Of a stretch of DNA of 64,000 nucleotides, positions 32,687-43,967 are shown piece by piece. Positions within the stretch are counted from its first letter, which is position 1; each line of letters opens with the position of its first letter. The notes under the pieces were generated by a model. That model saw only the letters and a program-made list of their open reading frames with translations, did no database searches and was not told the origin of the DNA. A program made the position numbers and the translations under genes. The DNA is taken from positions 24,570 through 88,569 of the forward strand of contig MSJI02000096.1 in assembly GCA_001931905.2 (NCBI GenBank). The letters are read 5' to 3'. The DNA is from Cladosporium sp. IMV 00045 (Eukaryota; Ascomycota; Dothideomycetes; Cladosporiales; Cladosporiaceae).

Positions 32687-35600
32687 ATGCTACCCATCCG
32701 CCCAACGCTGTCCCGGCAGCTGTCCGCCGCCGACATGCAGATCCCCATGATCTCGAGCCCGCTCAAGCAGACCAACGAAATCGACTGGGTAGCACCGCTC
32801 AAGCACCACATCCGCAGCGCCTACGGCGACGACCCCGAAAGATACACGGAGGAATGCGCGCAGCTCAACCGCCTGCGCCAGGACATGCGAGGCGCCGGCA
32901 AGGACAGCGCCGCCGGCCGTGATCTTCTATACCGATACTACGGCCAGCTGGAACTGCTGGACCTGCGCTTCCCCGTGGACGAAAACCACATCAAGATCAG
33001 CTTCACGTGGTTCGACGCTTTCACCCACAAGCCCACCAGCCAGTACAGTCTGGCGTACGAGAAGGCCAGCATCATCTTCAACATCTCCGCCGTGCTGTCG
33101 TGCCATGCCGCCAATCAGAACCGACACGAGGATGTCGGCCTCAAGACCGCGTATCACTCTTTCCAGGCTTCCGCGGGCATGTTCACGTACATCAATGAGA
33201 ACTTCCTGCACGCCCCCAGCACCGATTTGAGCCGCGAGACAGTCACGACTTTGATTAGGATCATGCTCGCTCAGGGACAGGAGGTTTTCATCGAGAAGCA
33301 GATCGCTGACGGGAAGAAGCCGGGTCTTCTCGCAAAGCTGGCTTCGCAGGCCGCTTACATTTACGCACAGGCCGTCGAGGGCACTCAGGATAATGTTTCG
33401 AGGGCCGTTTTCGAACGCGTCTGGCTGCTGACGGTCCAGATCAAGCAGCATCACATGGCCAGTTTGGCACAGTACTACCAGGCCGTTGCGGATTACGAGG
33501 CGAACAGCTACGGCCAAGCGATTTGCAGATTACAGGCTGGTTTGAATGCCAGCAAGGAAGCGAGTAGACTTGCGAACGGATTTCCCAGCAGCGTGCCTTC
33601 GAGTAGTAATCTGAGCTCCGAGACTGGCACTGTTCTCGTCGACGTCGTGAAGAAACACATGGCTACCATCCAGGAACGGATTGCGGAATACAACCGCGAC
33701 AACGATATGATCTACCACCAGCCGGTGCCCGCGGAGGCTAATCTTCCTAGCATTCCCAAGCTACCCGCTGCAAAGGCTATTCCCGTCAGCGAACTCTACC
33801 AGGGCCAGGATATTCAGAAGATCATCGGGCCGGATATTTTCCAACGCATCGTGCCCATGAGCGTCACCGAGAGCGCCAGTCTGTACGATGAAGAAAAGGC
33901 CAAGCTCGTGCGCGCCGAGACTGAACGGGTGGAGGGCGCAGACGATGAGCTGGCCGCCTCGCTCGACTATCTCAAGCTCCCCGGCAGTCTAAACATCTTG
34001 AAAGGAGGCACTGATCAGGAGAGCATGGGCATTGACGAAGAGTTCCGAAACTGGTGCTCTGAGCTTGCAGGACACAGCTCGTTCGACCCGACTTTCGAGA
34101 GGCTGCGGGAAGACAAGCAAGGCATTCTGAGCACGCTGGAAAGCTCAATGAAACAACTCGACATGGAAGAGTCGGTCTGCGAAAAGATGCGCAGCAAGTA
34201 CGGCGGCGAGTGGACCCAGCAGCCTTCCAGCCGGCTGACTTCGACTCTGCGCACGGATGCAAGATCTTACCGCGCCGCTGTCGAGGAGGCGTCGACGAGT
34301 GATGCTCAGCTTTACAACACTTTCAGACAACACGATTCGGATTTCGACGAGATGCGGTCGGCGGGCGAGACTGATGAGGCGGACGTTCTTTACCAGCGTG
34401 CCATGATCAAGGCGGGCGCGGGCAAGAAGGATCTCTCGAGCCCCGCTGGTGGTGCGGCGGAGGGGAATCTTTTGGATGATGATTTTGCCGATGAGGCTAG
34501 GCGGACTGTTGCTAATCAGATTGAGAGGGTGGAAGAGCTTCTACGGAAATTGCAGCTTGTCAAGAGGGAGAGGCAGCAGGTTTTGAAGGATCTCAAGGAG
34601 AAGGTGTGTTTTGTATGGAAATATTTATGGATTTGAGCTAACGATGTGCAGATTCACTCCGACGACATCAGCAATGTTCTCATTCTGAACAAGAAAGCGA
34701 CTACAAGTCAGGAAAATCAGCTCTTCAAGTCTGAATTGGAGAAGTTCAGAGCTCATCAGAACCGCATCCTCCAGGCTAATCACAAACAATCGGCTGTCAT
34801 GAAGGAGCTGACCCGAACATACGGCGATCTTTTACAAGACAAGCGTGTGCGCTCCGAACAGAACAAATACGAAGCCTTCTCCCGCCAGCGAAACACCGTC
34901 ATGAGCCGATACCGCAAGGTCTACCAAGCCTACGTCGATCTCAACGCAGGCTTAGAGCGCGCCAGACAATTTTACTCCGAGATGAAGGAGACGGCAGAAA
35001 GTCTCGAGAAGAACGTGCAATCCTTCGTCGAAAATCGCCGCAGCGAAGGCAGCCAGCTCCTCAACGCCATCGAAGCCGCCAAAGGCAGCGGTGCAGACCG
35101 CGAGCAAGCCCGTCTCAAAGAACTCATGGAACGGATGAGCGTCAACCCCTCACCACAGCCGTCCTCCAACTCCCCAGCTCACTCCGCCTCCGCCCACCGC
35201 CCTCCCCCACTGCAGCCGCAAACAGCCTTCGGAGCCATGCAACAACAGCAGCCCCTGTACAACCCAGCCGCCAGCCCACCCGCGACCCCCCAATACCACC
35301 AAAACGGCCTCCGCTCCCCAGGCAACACCCTGCAAGGCTACAACCCACCCCCATCCTCCACCCCCTTCCGCCACGACTCCTACCAAGCGCAACAACCCCC
35401 CACTTCAAGCGCAGGCGCAGGCTACAACCCCTCAACCTACGGCCCCGTCTCACCCCCGGCCCACCAACAATACTTCTCCCCACCTCCCGCTCCGCACGCC
35501 TACGCCCAGCCCACCACTTCACAGTACGGCCAGCAGGGCCAGCAGTATGGTTCTCCTGCAGGTGTGCCGCCCGGCTGGCAGCCTCCCCCTCCTCCGCCGG

Positions 35601-35755
35601 GGCCGCCACCGAGTCAGGATTATAGTGCTTTGCAGGCGCAGGGCTATCCGAGTGGGCCCGGCGGGTATGCGACGGATCCGAGGAGGAGTGGGGCGGCGCA
35701 GAGTGGGAGTGGAGGTGTGCAGGATCCTTGGGCGGGGTTGAGTGGGTGGAAATGA
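32687..35755 (+). CDS. bro1: Vacuolar protein-sorting protein Bro1 (ESCRT-associated)
   Basis: There are two exons, 32687-34603 and 34652-35755; the 48-base intron has a GCTAAC branch site and the product is 1006 residues. The BRO1 domain fills about residues 17-400 (MISSPLKQTNEIDW, LLYRYYGQLELLDLRFPVDE, FNISAVLSCHAANQNR). A long helical V-type domain follows to about 740, then a Pro/Gln-rich tail with PPPPPPGPPP. This match is to class E Vps factor Bro1 rather than PalA/Rim20, whose N-terminus differs. Bro1 binds ESCRT-III Snf7 at endosomes and recruits the Doa4 deubiquitinase. Met17 (32735) agrees best with the usual family start. The join continues the coiled region without a gap. Confidence 0.93.
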
Positions 35756-36175
35756 GGATTGGAAAGTGAAGTGATGATTTTTTTTTTTTTTTGGGGGGGT
35801 ATTTTTCCTCAGGGATTCATGGCGAGGCGTTTTTGATTTTTGTCTTTCCATCTTTCGCTCTTGAGGTTTTCGTTTCCTTAGCGCTCTCGTTCTCGTTCTT
35901 GGCATGTGGTGGTCGGAGAAAATGACAGTCAAGAGGGACATGAAAGAAGGGGGTCCTCGGGTTGGGAGGCGGTATAGGTAGGTAGGGGCAGATTTGCATG
36001 GAAACGAAAAGGGGAGAATCGGAAAGATCATCATCATGACAAACATATGTCTTCACGCAAAGAAAGCTTGAATTGGCATTTTTTTACGTCTGTAAAATGC
36101 GTCCTTCCATCCGGTTTCGTTGTAACAGGCCAAATGCATATCCTGGCAGGAGTTGCAGTCCTCGTATCGCACACC
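35756..36175. other. Convergent intergenic region
   Basis: 3' flanks of bro1 and of the minus-strand ABM-like gene. Includes a T14 run at about 35778. No gene seen. Confidence 0.55.
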
Positions 36176-36733
36176 TCACATTCCAACCTTGTAATGACAG
36201 TACCCCTCTTGAGGCCGCACGATTTCAAACGTCGCTGCGTTTCAACAACATCACTGCGTCAGCAAACCATCTTCATTTCTCACCTCATCTCTCTTTCTTC
36301 GACCAAAAACCACCGGCGAAAATCGCCACGAACAGCTGAGCTTTTTACAATAAAAAGGAAAAAGAGAAGACTTACGAGCCTCCAACCACAACCCAACCGT
36401 AGCCTCCTGATACGGCACATAATAGTCTCTCTTCAACTGCACATTCTGAAAATGCTCCAGAGTGCAATTCCAGCCTTCGCTGAATGAGATGGTCGTATAT
36501 GTCTCTTCCCCTTTCTCCCCTGCTTCTCCTCCCGCTTCGCCCGCTCCGTCGGGCAGTAGTTTAACTTTCTCGCCCACCCCCAAATTGAAAAACACACACT
36601 CCTCTTCGCGAAGCACGGCTTCGTAGGCGGGTCGGATGGCGGACAGGAAGGCTTGTAGGGAGGTGGGGTGGATTTTGATGCGGACGTTGAGGATGAATTG
36701 GAGGGGGGTTATGGGCTTGGTTGGGGTGGACAT
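36176..36733 (-). CDS. Small ABM-fold-like protein
   Basis: Two exons are proposed: 36733-36376 and 36234-36176 (141-base intron, GTAAGT donor, 138 residues). The N-terminal part, LQFILNVRIKIHPTSLQAF, then REEECVFFNLGV, SEGWNCTLEHFQNVQLKRDYYVPY, follows the ferredoxin-like antibiotic-biosynthesis-monooxygenase (ABM) pattern of small dimeric fungal proteins. A Gly/Glu-rich loop (about 62-76) is inserted. The end is uncertain: a second acceptor 30 bases earlier in the intron gives a shorter tail of 128 residues. The chosen acceptor gives a tail reading TFEIVRPQEGYCHYKVGM, which looks more like a structured end. The substrate is unknown. Confidence 0.65.
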
Positions 36734-37224
36734 TGTTTCAGTTTCAGTTCTTTGGGGGGTTGGTTGTCGGTTATTAGGGGGTGTGGTGGTGGTGAGGCTG
36801 GCAATGTTCTTCTTTGTATGTAGGCTTCATAAACTAAGCAGTCCATCAGACCATGCAGCGGAACATTGCTTATTTGCGCATATTTGCTAGGCCACAAGCA
36901 AAGGTCGGGTAGGCAGGACTGGTTGGTAAGCAAGTCGGCTACGGTGCGGCTGAAGGTGTTGATGTGCGGTCTGATTAAGTACGCGAGGGCTTGAGGTTGT
37001 CAGCTTGTTTTAGTGCCGCAGGGGTATCAAAGGAGTTGGCGAATTGAAGCCTTGCTTTGAAGGAATTAGCGGGATTTGTTGGACAAGAGATGAACTGATC
37101 CTCTTGGAGAAGCTGAGAAAGAGCCCTGTTCTCATATGTTGGCTTCTGATTGTGTGAATATGAACGTTTTCGTGTGATACCCTCGCGGCGTCTTGATCAT
37201 GTCGAATTGAAGCATTGCCGTCTT
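36734..37224. other. Intergenic, nothing coding recognised
   Basis: Promoter of the ABM-like gene and 3' flank of the rhodanese gene. No distinct signals. Confidence 0.5.
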
Positions 37225-37748
37225 CTAGTAGCCAAACTCCCAAATGTCCTTTGCGTAATCTTCAGTAAGCTCTTTATCCTCGCCATACCTGTTCGCAAGA
37301 AAACAAAATTAGCAATCCTCACCAAGAAAGCACCGAAAATTCACGAGAAAACTCACACTTCCTGCCACTTCACAAACCCACCCTCAAGCACATAAACCGT
37401 CTGCCCACCCTCCACCACCCCTTCCCCATAGCCACTGGCTTCCGCACCAGCATTCCCCTCCAACCTCTCCTTCTCACGCAAATACCTCAGAGCCGAACTC
37501 GGCCCCCTCTGCTGGCTGAGCGCGCAGTGGAAAACGACAGTCTGTTTGTCTTTGAGCGTCCGCACCAGCTCCGGCATGCGGTAGTCGTGCGTGTGAACGG
37601 GCACGTTGATGCCGTTGAGGATGTGGCCGCCGATGTAGTCGCTGTCGCGCACGTCGATGACGGCGAGGTTGGGTGTTTTGGTCCGCACGAGGGTGGCGAG
37701 CTTTTCTCGTGAGATGCGTGGGAGGTTGGCGATTGTGTAGTTTGACAT
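37225..37748 (-). CDS. Rhodanese/Cdc25-like phosphatase domain protein
   Basis: There are two exons, 37748-37357 and 37288-37225; the 68-base intron has a GTGAGT donor and the product is 151 residues. The single rhodanese domain has NLAVIDVRDSDYIGGHI and the active-site loop HCALSQQRGPS, a C-x5-R type pocket as in Cdc25 and fungal arsenate reductases (Ibp1/Ych1, Acr2 type). The second exon completes the domain with WQEVYGEDKELTEDYAKDIW. The enzyme could be a small phosphatase or an arsenate reductase; the sequence does not decide. The start MSNYTIANLPRISREKL fits family members. The frame stays open 78 codons further upstream but that stretch looks like leader. Confidence 0.88.
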
Positions 37749-38089
37749 TTTGGTGGGGTTTGGTGGGTGTGGTTTTGCTTTTGCCGCAGTGTAATTGGGG
37801 ATTGACCTAATGAATTGGGAGAACTGCAGGCTCAATGCTCGATTTAGGCAGAATTTTTTGGCTCTATTGTTAGATGAATTGTGATGTTGAGGAGAATGAA
37901 GTGGTGGACTTTGGAGTCTGAGAAGTTTGATGTGACGTCTGTCTGGCCGACCAAGCGGAGTGGGAGATCCACCACACCTCAAGATAGAACTATCTCATTA
38001 CTTTGTAACCACGCTTTCTGAACTGAGCTACATCCAGAAGCAAGCATTCCATATAGCTCAGATGAAGTCCATCACTAACTTTGACGACA
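37749..38089. other. Intergenic, promoter of the rhodanese gene
   Basis: Tandem minus-strand genes on both sides. Nothing specific recognised. Confidence 0.5.
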
Positions 38090-39004
38090 TCACAGTTTAG
38101 CAGCCTTCCACTGCGGCTTCCTCTTCTCAACGAACGCCTTCACACCCTCTTTGATATTCTCCCCAGCCGCCAGTCTGGGATACCAATTCTCAACCAACAA
38201 CCTACTACCTTCCTCGGCACCAACACCCTCCCAGCCCATCTTTATTCCCTCTCTACTCACAATCACAGCATCCGGGCTGTTGTCGGCAATCATCTTCGCA
38301 TACTCAACCGCGGCCGCGACGACCTCACCCTCCCCATCTCCCACAACCTTGTTGATCAAGCCCCACTCGCACGCCTCCTGCGCAGGCACCGTCCGTCCGG
38401 TAAGAGCCATCTCCATAGCTCGAGGTCGGCCGATAGTGCGCACAATGCGAGGCAAAGCGCCCGCAACTGCAACAACGCCGCGTTTGACTTCTGGCAGGGC
38501 AAAGGTCGCTTTCTTGGCTGCTATTACCATGTCGCAGTTGACGATGATTTCTGTGCCGCCTCCGTAGGCTAGGCCGTTGACTGCTGCAATTATCGGCTTG
38601 CGGCCGTTTCGTCGAGACAGAGCTCCAAAGCCGGATGGTGGCATTGGGCGTGTGCGGTTCTCAGAGTTCATAGAGTTCCATTCTGCGGTATGAAGTCAGG
38701 AAACATACACCAAGCCGGAAATCTGCGAAGTCCTATATAATCAATGCGGGACGCTACTGATCTTACCTTTCAAATCGGCACCGGCGCAGAAAGCCCGGCC
38801 AGTACCAGTGACGATGCCCACATTCAGCGTGGGCTCAGCGTCGAGCCATGCCCAGATCTTATCCAATTCGGCGTGACCTTCTTGATTGATGCAGTTCAAG
38901 TCTTTGGGCCGGTTCAATCGTACGAGCAAGACTCCTGGTGCGGGAAATGTGAGGACGCAGTATTTGCCGCTTGGCTCTGGGAGCTCGAAGTTTGGCTTGG
39001 ACAT
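38090..39004 (-). CDS. Peroxisomal enoyl-CoA hydratase/isomerase family protein
   Basis: There are two exons, 39004-38767 and 38682-38090 (84-base intron, 276 residues). The join yields AFCAGADLKEWNSMN, the CoA oxyanion-hole region. Both crotonase catalytic acids appear present: Glu124 in GGGTEIIVNCD and Glu144 in FALPEVKRG, consistent with hydratase activity. The last three residues are AKL, a canonical type-1 peroxisomal targeting signal, so peroxisomal beta-oxidation or a related acyl-CoA step is likely. It is transcribed divergently from an acetate-carrier gene. Which acyl-CoA it uses is not known; carnitinyl-CoA dehydratase-like and generic hydratase labels are both possible. Confidence 0.92.
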
Positions 39005-39870
39005 TGTTGGTATTTAGGAGCTTCTTGCAATGTTGATGTCAATGGAATATTTAGTTCGATAGATATTTTACAATGGATACATGTATTGATGAAATAGATG
39101 CCATATGTTTGTTTCGTGAGGTGAGGAGCTGCTGCGAGGGGCTGAGCCGAGGTACGAGGCACTACTGAGAAATCGACCTCACTTCATCGGAGTTACCTAT
39201 CTTGCAGCATACAAAACAATATTCGACGCCATGAAAACGAAGAATACAGACTGGTGGCGCAATCGGAGCGGTGCAAGTTCCATCATGAATTGCCATGAGG
39301 TGCTGTATCCTGCCTTGCGTCAAGCATGAGGTGCGAAGGTCCTCAATCACGCCATTGCTCCTCAAGCAACATCATCCGTCTAGCAACAGCAGACGCACTA
39401 TTACAGCAAGCACCTGCACCAACGTTGAATTTCGCAAAAAGCACCGGTCCATATCCTACCTAGGTAGCCTTGATGGCTTGCCTGATCGCCTCCGAAATAC
39501 TAGCACATGCTGCCTTCCCACGGGCACGGCACTTGGGTATGGCGTGCTTCTACCCGCAGATTGCCAATGCTTTGATCGACAACCAACAGCAGACGGTATC
39601 TCCCCCTTCACCCATTAAATGCAAATACCCAGGTCGTTGAAGAATTCTCATTGGTGATGCTCCGGGCACGACATCGCCTTTGCCGTAGCTCAAAGGTTTA
39701 TGTGCCTCTTAGTATAAGAGCTGTGCGAACCCATCAGCACCGGCAACCAGGTTCAGACCTTGTCATCATCCCAGTCTACCTTCTTCTTCCTTCGGACCCA
39801 CCATCTTCTGTGCTATTTCCCACTTTACAGCATCCTCAATACCAACCAGCCTCGTCCAAACCCTCCAAAG
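39005..39870. promoter_or_regulatory. Divergent promoter, enoyl-CoA hydratase / acetate carrier
   Basis: 866 bases between the two starts. Holds one CCGAGG (39147-39152), which equals the core of the FarA/FarB fatty-acid regulator site on the other strand. One 6-mer is weak evidence. Confidence 0.45.
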
Positions 39871-40722
39871 ATGGCGACCGCCAACCGCGTCGAACAACTT
39901 GAAGGTCTTCGAAACATCACCACAAACCAGGACTTCTACGAAAAGCTCGCTGGCGGGCATGCTGCAAGCGCATCCTCGGGCTCCTCCAACTCCCCATCAA
40001 ACGTACAATACATCCCTGTGCCCATCACGATCAAAGCCCAACTAGGCTCGCCTACAGCACTCGCCATTGGTGCATTCGCAACAACCTTGACCACGCTTTC
40101 GTTCGCCTTGATGGGATGGCGGGGCTTGTCGACCACCAATGCTTTCATCGGGAATTTCTTCGCTGTGGCAGGCATCGGAATGGTGGTGTCGGCTCAATGG
40201 GAGATCGTTCTCGGCAACACGTATGCCTACACAGTCCTGAGTGCTTTCGGACTGTTCTACTTCGGGTTTGGAGTAATCGTCACGCCACTGTTCGGAGTGG
40301 CTGAATCTTATGGCGGTGTTGACTCTGTTGAATATAACAATGCCCTCGGATTCTTCGTGCTGAGTAAGTCCTTGTCCCTGTCGTCGTGCTCCTTGTTTTG
40401 TTCCTTGGGCTGACCTCCCCTTCAAGTGTGGTCCGTCTTCAACTTCTTCTTCCTCATCGGCTCAGCGCCTCTCAATCTGGTATACTTCGGAATCTTCTTC
40501 ACCGTTCAGCTCGCCTTCACGTTGGTCTCCGCTGGGTACTTCCTCACGGCAGATGGCCGGATCGAAACAGCCGTGGCGGTCAACAAAGCCGGAGGCGCTT
40601 TTGCTTTTGCATCCGGAATGCTCGGTTACTATACTGTGGGCAACTTGATGTGCCAAGAGGCGTTGGGCTTCAGCTTCCCCATGGGCGATACGAGCCGCTT
40701 CTTCAAGAGGAAGACGAGTTGA
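39871..40722 (+). CDS. GPR1/FUN34/YaaH-family acetate transporter
   Basis: There are two exons, 39871-40363 and 40427-40722 (63-base intron, GTAAGT donor, 262 residues). Six hydrophobic segments are visible: LAIGAFATTLTTLSFALMGW, FIGNFFAVAGIGMVVSAQWE, TVLSAFGLFYFGFGVIV, then after the join FNFFFLIGSAPLNLVYFGIF, LAFTLVSAGYFL and AFAFASGMLGYYTVGNL. This matches the AceTr family of acetate/succinate channels. The usual NPAPLGL signature is altered here to LGSPTALAIGAF, so the substrate may differ. The N-terminus (about 50 residues) is cytosolic and Ser-rich. A second family member lies at the right end of the window with a different exon pattern. Confidence 0.9.
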
Positions 40723-41294
40723 TGGTCGATTCCTCGAAAGTGAGCACAGTGCCTGGTTGACTTCGTGCTGATGGCCGGTTGATAGGTCTGACCGGGCACT
40801 GTTGGTTCCCTCTGTTGGATCAATCCCTTGACTTTGTTTTGTAGGCTGGACTTCGGTCTGGTTCAATGTCAGCGTGGCGATTATATGCGTATTGATTTGG
40901 CTAAGCCTATCGATGCGCGCGCGCTCAGCAGTCATGACCATTTAGATTGTGAAGTCCCCTAGCCGTTCTTGCACAGCCGTATCTGATATCTTTCTCGCCT
41001 ACCTCTCTCTCCCCCTCAAGCACTGCACTTACAGTACTACCTACCACCATCACAACATCATCCAAATCGCCATTAACCGAGATACACAACTAGCCAGCAG
41101 AAGAGAGTGGTTCCTGGTTCTCGCACTGGGCCACCGATCGACCACAACTTAGCGGCATCCGAGTCACTCCACTACGAGCCATCATCAACCGCGCAGGGCC
41201 GCACCTTCCCGAGTTTCCAACGACTGAAGACTTCACATGATTGCCCTTGTGCCGCACGTGTGAGAGCGACAAGCTATATCTAGTAGCGCAACCT
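40723..41294. other. Intergenic, nothing coding recognised
   Basis: 3' flank of the acetate carrier and distal promoter of the gene at 41928, before its repeat leader. Confidence 0.5.
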
Positions 41295-41909
41295 CGCCTG
41301 ACAGCTGATCGGACCCTTCCCGCGACAGGCACAAAAGCCAACCTCACTGACAACTTTCCCTCTTCTTCCCCTACCAACCAACAATCAACAACCAACAACA
41401 CAACAACCACTTCTCTTCCCCTGATAACACACCACATACAACACGGTAACCCCTTGTCTTGGACTACCAACCCACTATACACACTACAACAATCAACCCC
41501 AAACTCGCCTGACAGCTGATGAGACCCTTGCCACGACAGGCACAAAAGCCAACCTCACTGACAACTTCCCCTCTTCTTTCCCTACCAACCAACCACACAC
41601 AACAGAACAACTTCTCTTCTTCCCTTGACAACACACCGCATACCACACAACAACCCCTTTGCTTCCACTGCCAACTAATTTCACACCCCAAAACAACCAG
41701 TCTCGTACTCGCCTGACACCTGATCAAACACTTGTCGCGTCAGTCACAAAGGCCAGCCTCACTGACAACTTTCACCCCTCTTGACTTTCCAACCAGCTTC
41801 ACCCCACTCAACAACCTCTTCTCTTCCCCTGACAACACACCAAACACAACAAAACTATCCCTTCTCTTCTACTACCAACCATCTACACACCCCACAACTA
41901 CCAACGTCG
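41295..41909 (+). repeat. Three tandem units of about 205 bp before a start codon
   Basis: Units begin at 41295, 41506 and 41710, each opening CGCCTGACA(G/C)CTGAT and sharing GCCTCACTGACAACTT-like and CTGACAACACACC-like blocks. Units 1 and 2 are closest; unit 3 is more diverged. The plus strand is C/A/T-rich and poor in G. The last unit ends about 19 bases before the ATG at 41928, so the array lies in the promoter or leader. Confidence 0.9.
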
Positions 41910-41927
41910 CACTCGTCATCAGCAACG

Positions 41928-43967
41928 ATGATGTCGACCTTCAACCGCCCTGCGAAGACAAGCTCGCCCTCCCGCGGTCGCACTAGGACCCGTGAGCCGC
42001 GCGTTAGCCAACAAACCCAACAGCCGCCTCAGCAGCAAGGCGGATGGGTTTATCCCTCTGAGCAGGAGACACCTGCACTCACCTCAACCACAGCAACCTC
42101 CGAACCATCCAAGTCTTTCCTGCCGCAGGGCAGCACCAACAATAACTCTACCATGCCGGCCAACACTACCTTCACTCACGGCAACACAGCCATCCTCTCC
42201 GACCAGATCTCCCGCGTCGAGTCCAACCTCACGCACATCAACATCGCGCACCAGCGCGACATCATCACCTTCCAGGACCAGGCGTCCGCCACTGCCAAGG
42301 ACGTTAGTGAGATGCAGACCGTTTTGCACTCCGACTTCAACAGAGTCCACCATGAACTTCAGGCCATGAGGCAGGGCATGGAGGAGCTGGGCAGGAGGAA
42401 CGCCGCGATGGAAGCCGAGCGCGGGTACGTGACTCAACTCGCCAGAGCTAAGACGCTCGCTGAGGCGGAGTGTCAGGAGTTGTTTGCGAAGAGGATCAGA
42501 GAGAGTTTGGGCGATTTTGATGCCACTCTGCGCCTGACCCAGGGTGCGCAGCCGTTGCAGTTGCCGGCCGCTGAAGAGCACCAGGGAAGTGGCGAGGAGG
42601 CAGACGACGAAGGCGGAGTTGACGATGGCGTCGAGATCGAGTCTTCTTTTGAGGGCGCGACCACCTCAGATGTCGCGACCAACGATGAGCGTGCCCAGAT
42701 CGCTTGGGCAGACGAGACTCATGCTCACCAGGCCGACGATGGCGACAACACCCAAAGCCCGTCCATCCAAGGCCAGTCGACCCACGACTCGCTCACCCAC
42801 GACACCAGACCGTGGCTCCCCTTTGCAATCCGCCACATCCCCGAGTTCACCTTCTCGGCCACCATCGACAACACCACAACCTTCACCGAGGAAGAACTCC
42901 ACCGCCTCCTAGGAGGCGATCAGTACTCCCCGGGCCTCTACTTCTGCCCCAACCCGCCCTCCACCCGCATCCTACCGGGAAAATGCTACTGGCTCCTCGA
43001 CGGCCACTTGGAGCCCTACGCCCCGATCAAACCAGGCCAGCACGGCGCCAAGTTGACGGCCTTCTTCAACACGGAACTCAATGCGGACGGCAAAATGCCC
43101 GACCCGGACGAGGGCGATGACAAGAACGTTCCCGTCTTCGTCGCCTTGGGAAGCGAGAACCAGAGCTCCAGCGCCAGCAGCGACCCAAGCCCGCGCAAGC
43201 TCTACACCTACATCGGACAGTACAGCCAAACGCGCTTCAGCGACAACCTCTCACACTCCGAGATCTTCGACCGCGTCCCGGCGCACGTCCTCAACTACTG
43301 GACCAGGCAACTCGCCTCCCCGACCCGCCCTCAATGGCTGACCGACGACCTGATCGACCGCTTCTGGCCCGCGCCGAAGTACGACGGGCCCATCCCGACC
43401 ACCCTCGCGAGCACCACGGGCGAAACGGGCGAGAGCAACAACTCAAACGGGCAACAAGCCGCGGTGGAGCGCCGAGTCGTGCGCGCGCTGGACCGCCACT
43501 TCGACGAGCTGGTGGAGTGGAAGAAAGACGTGCAGCTCCGCGCCAGCTTCTTCGACGAGGACGCCATTGGCAAAATGTGGGACAATGCCGATTTCGACGA
43601 CGAGAAGGGGCTGAGGCTCGTGTGGGAGTATCTGACGTGTATTGGGTGGGATGGGGAGATTTACGAGGGGCTTTGCGAGGGCAAGAAGCGCGGAGAGGAG
43701 GAAGTGAGGTCTGCTGCTGCTGCTGCGCCGAGCGCTGCGCCGAGCACTATGCATAACTCGCCTGGCCTCTCGCAGCACCCGCCGAGCCCGCCGAGCCCGC
43801 CGAGAGCGCCGAGCACGTTCAAAAAAGGCAAGAAATACTCTATGACTATGCTCAGCACTATCGTCGACGAGGATAACGACGATATCTATAAGGCTACTAG
43901 CGGGTGGGCCTTAGGAGAGCCGAAGTGGGGCAAGGGCGAGGCCTGGAAGGAAGAAGGGAGTATTTGA
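41928..43967 (+). CDS. 679-residue protein with a conserved C-terminal fungal domain of unknown function
   Basis: A single exon. The N-terminus (1-90) is Gln/Thr/Ser/Pro-rich. Residues about 95-170 form a heptad-like helix (LSDQISRVESNLTHINIAHQ onward), probably a coiled coil. An acidic linker follows (EEADDEGGVDDGVEIESS). From about 285 to 600 is a globular region with PWLPFAIRHIPEF, GGDQYSPGLYFCP, KCYWLLDGHLEPYAP, KPGQHGAKLTAFFN, YIGQYSQTRFSD, HVLNYWTRQL and FWPAPKYDGPIP. This pattern resembles the fungal DUF6697 region; that label is from memory and unverified. A poly-Ala and PPSPPSPP tract precedes the end. No enzyme motif is visible. The gene is flanked on both sides by tandem-repeat arrays. 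Confidence 0.8.
   Translation: MMSTFNRPAKTSSPSRGRTRTREPRVSQQTQQPPQQQGGWVYPSEQETPALTSTTATSEPSKSFLPQGSTNNNSTMPANTTFTHGNTAILSDQISRVESNLTHINIAHQRDIITFQDQASATAKDVSEMQTVLHSDFNRVHHELQAMRQGMEELGRRNAAMEAERGYVTQLARAKTLAEAECQELFAKRIRESLGDFDATLRLTQGAQPLQLPAAEEHQGSGEEADDEGGVDDGVEIESSFEGATTSDVATNDERAQIAWADETHAHQADDGDNTQSPSIQGQSTHDSLTHDTRPWLPFAIRHIPEFTFSATIDNTTTFTEEELHRLLGGDQYSPGLYFCPNPPSTRILPGKCYWLLDGHLEPYAPIKPGQHGAKLTAFFNTELNADGKMPDPDEGDDKNVPVFVALGSENQSSSASSDPSPRKLYTYIGQYSQTRFSDNLSHSEIFDRVPAHVLNYWTRQLASPTRPQWLTDDLIDRFWPAPKYDGPIPTTLASTTGETGESNNSNGQQAAVERRVVRALDRHFDELVEWKKDVQLRASFFDEDAIGKMWDNADFDDEKGLRLVWEYLTCIGWDGEIYEGLCEGKKRGEEEVRSAAAAAPSAAPSTMHNSPGLSQHPPSPPSPPRAPSTFKKGKKYSMTMLSTIVDEDNDDIYKATSGWALGEPKWGKGEAWKEEGSI

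Noticed and set aside
32687..35755. Labelling the BRO1-domain gene as PalA/Rim20
   Set aside because: The N-terminus and overall length (about 1000 residues, Pro-rich tail) match Bro1, not the shorter pH-signalling protein.
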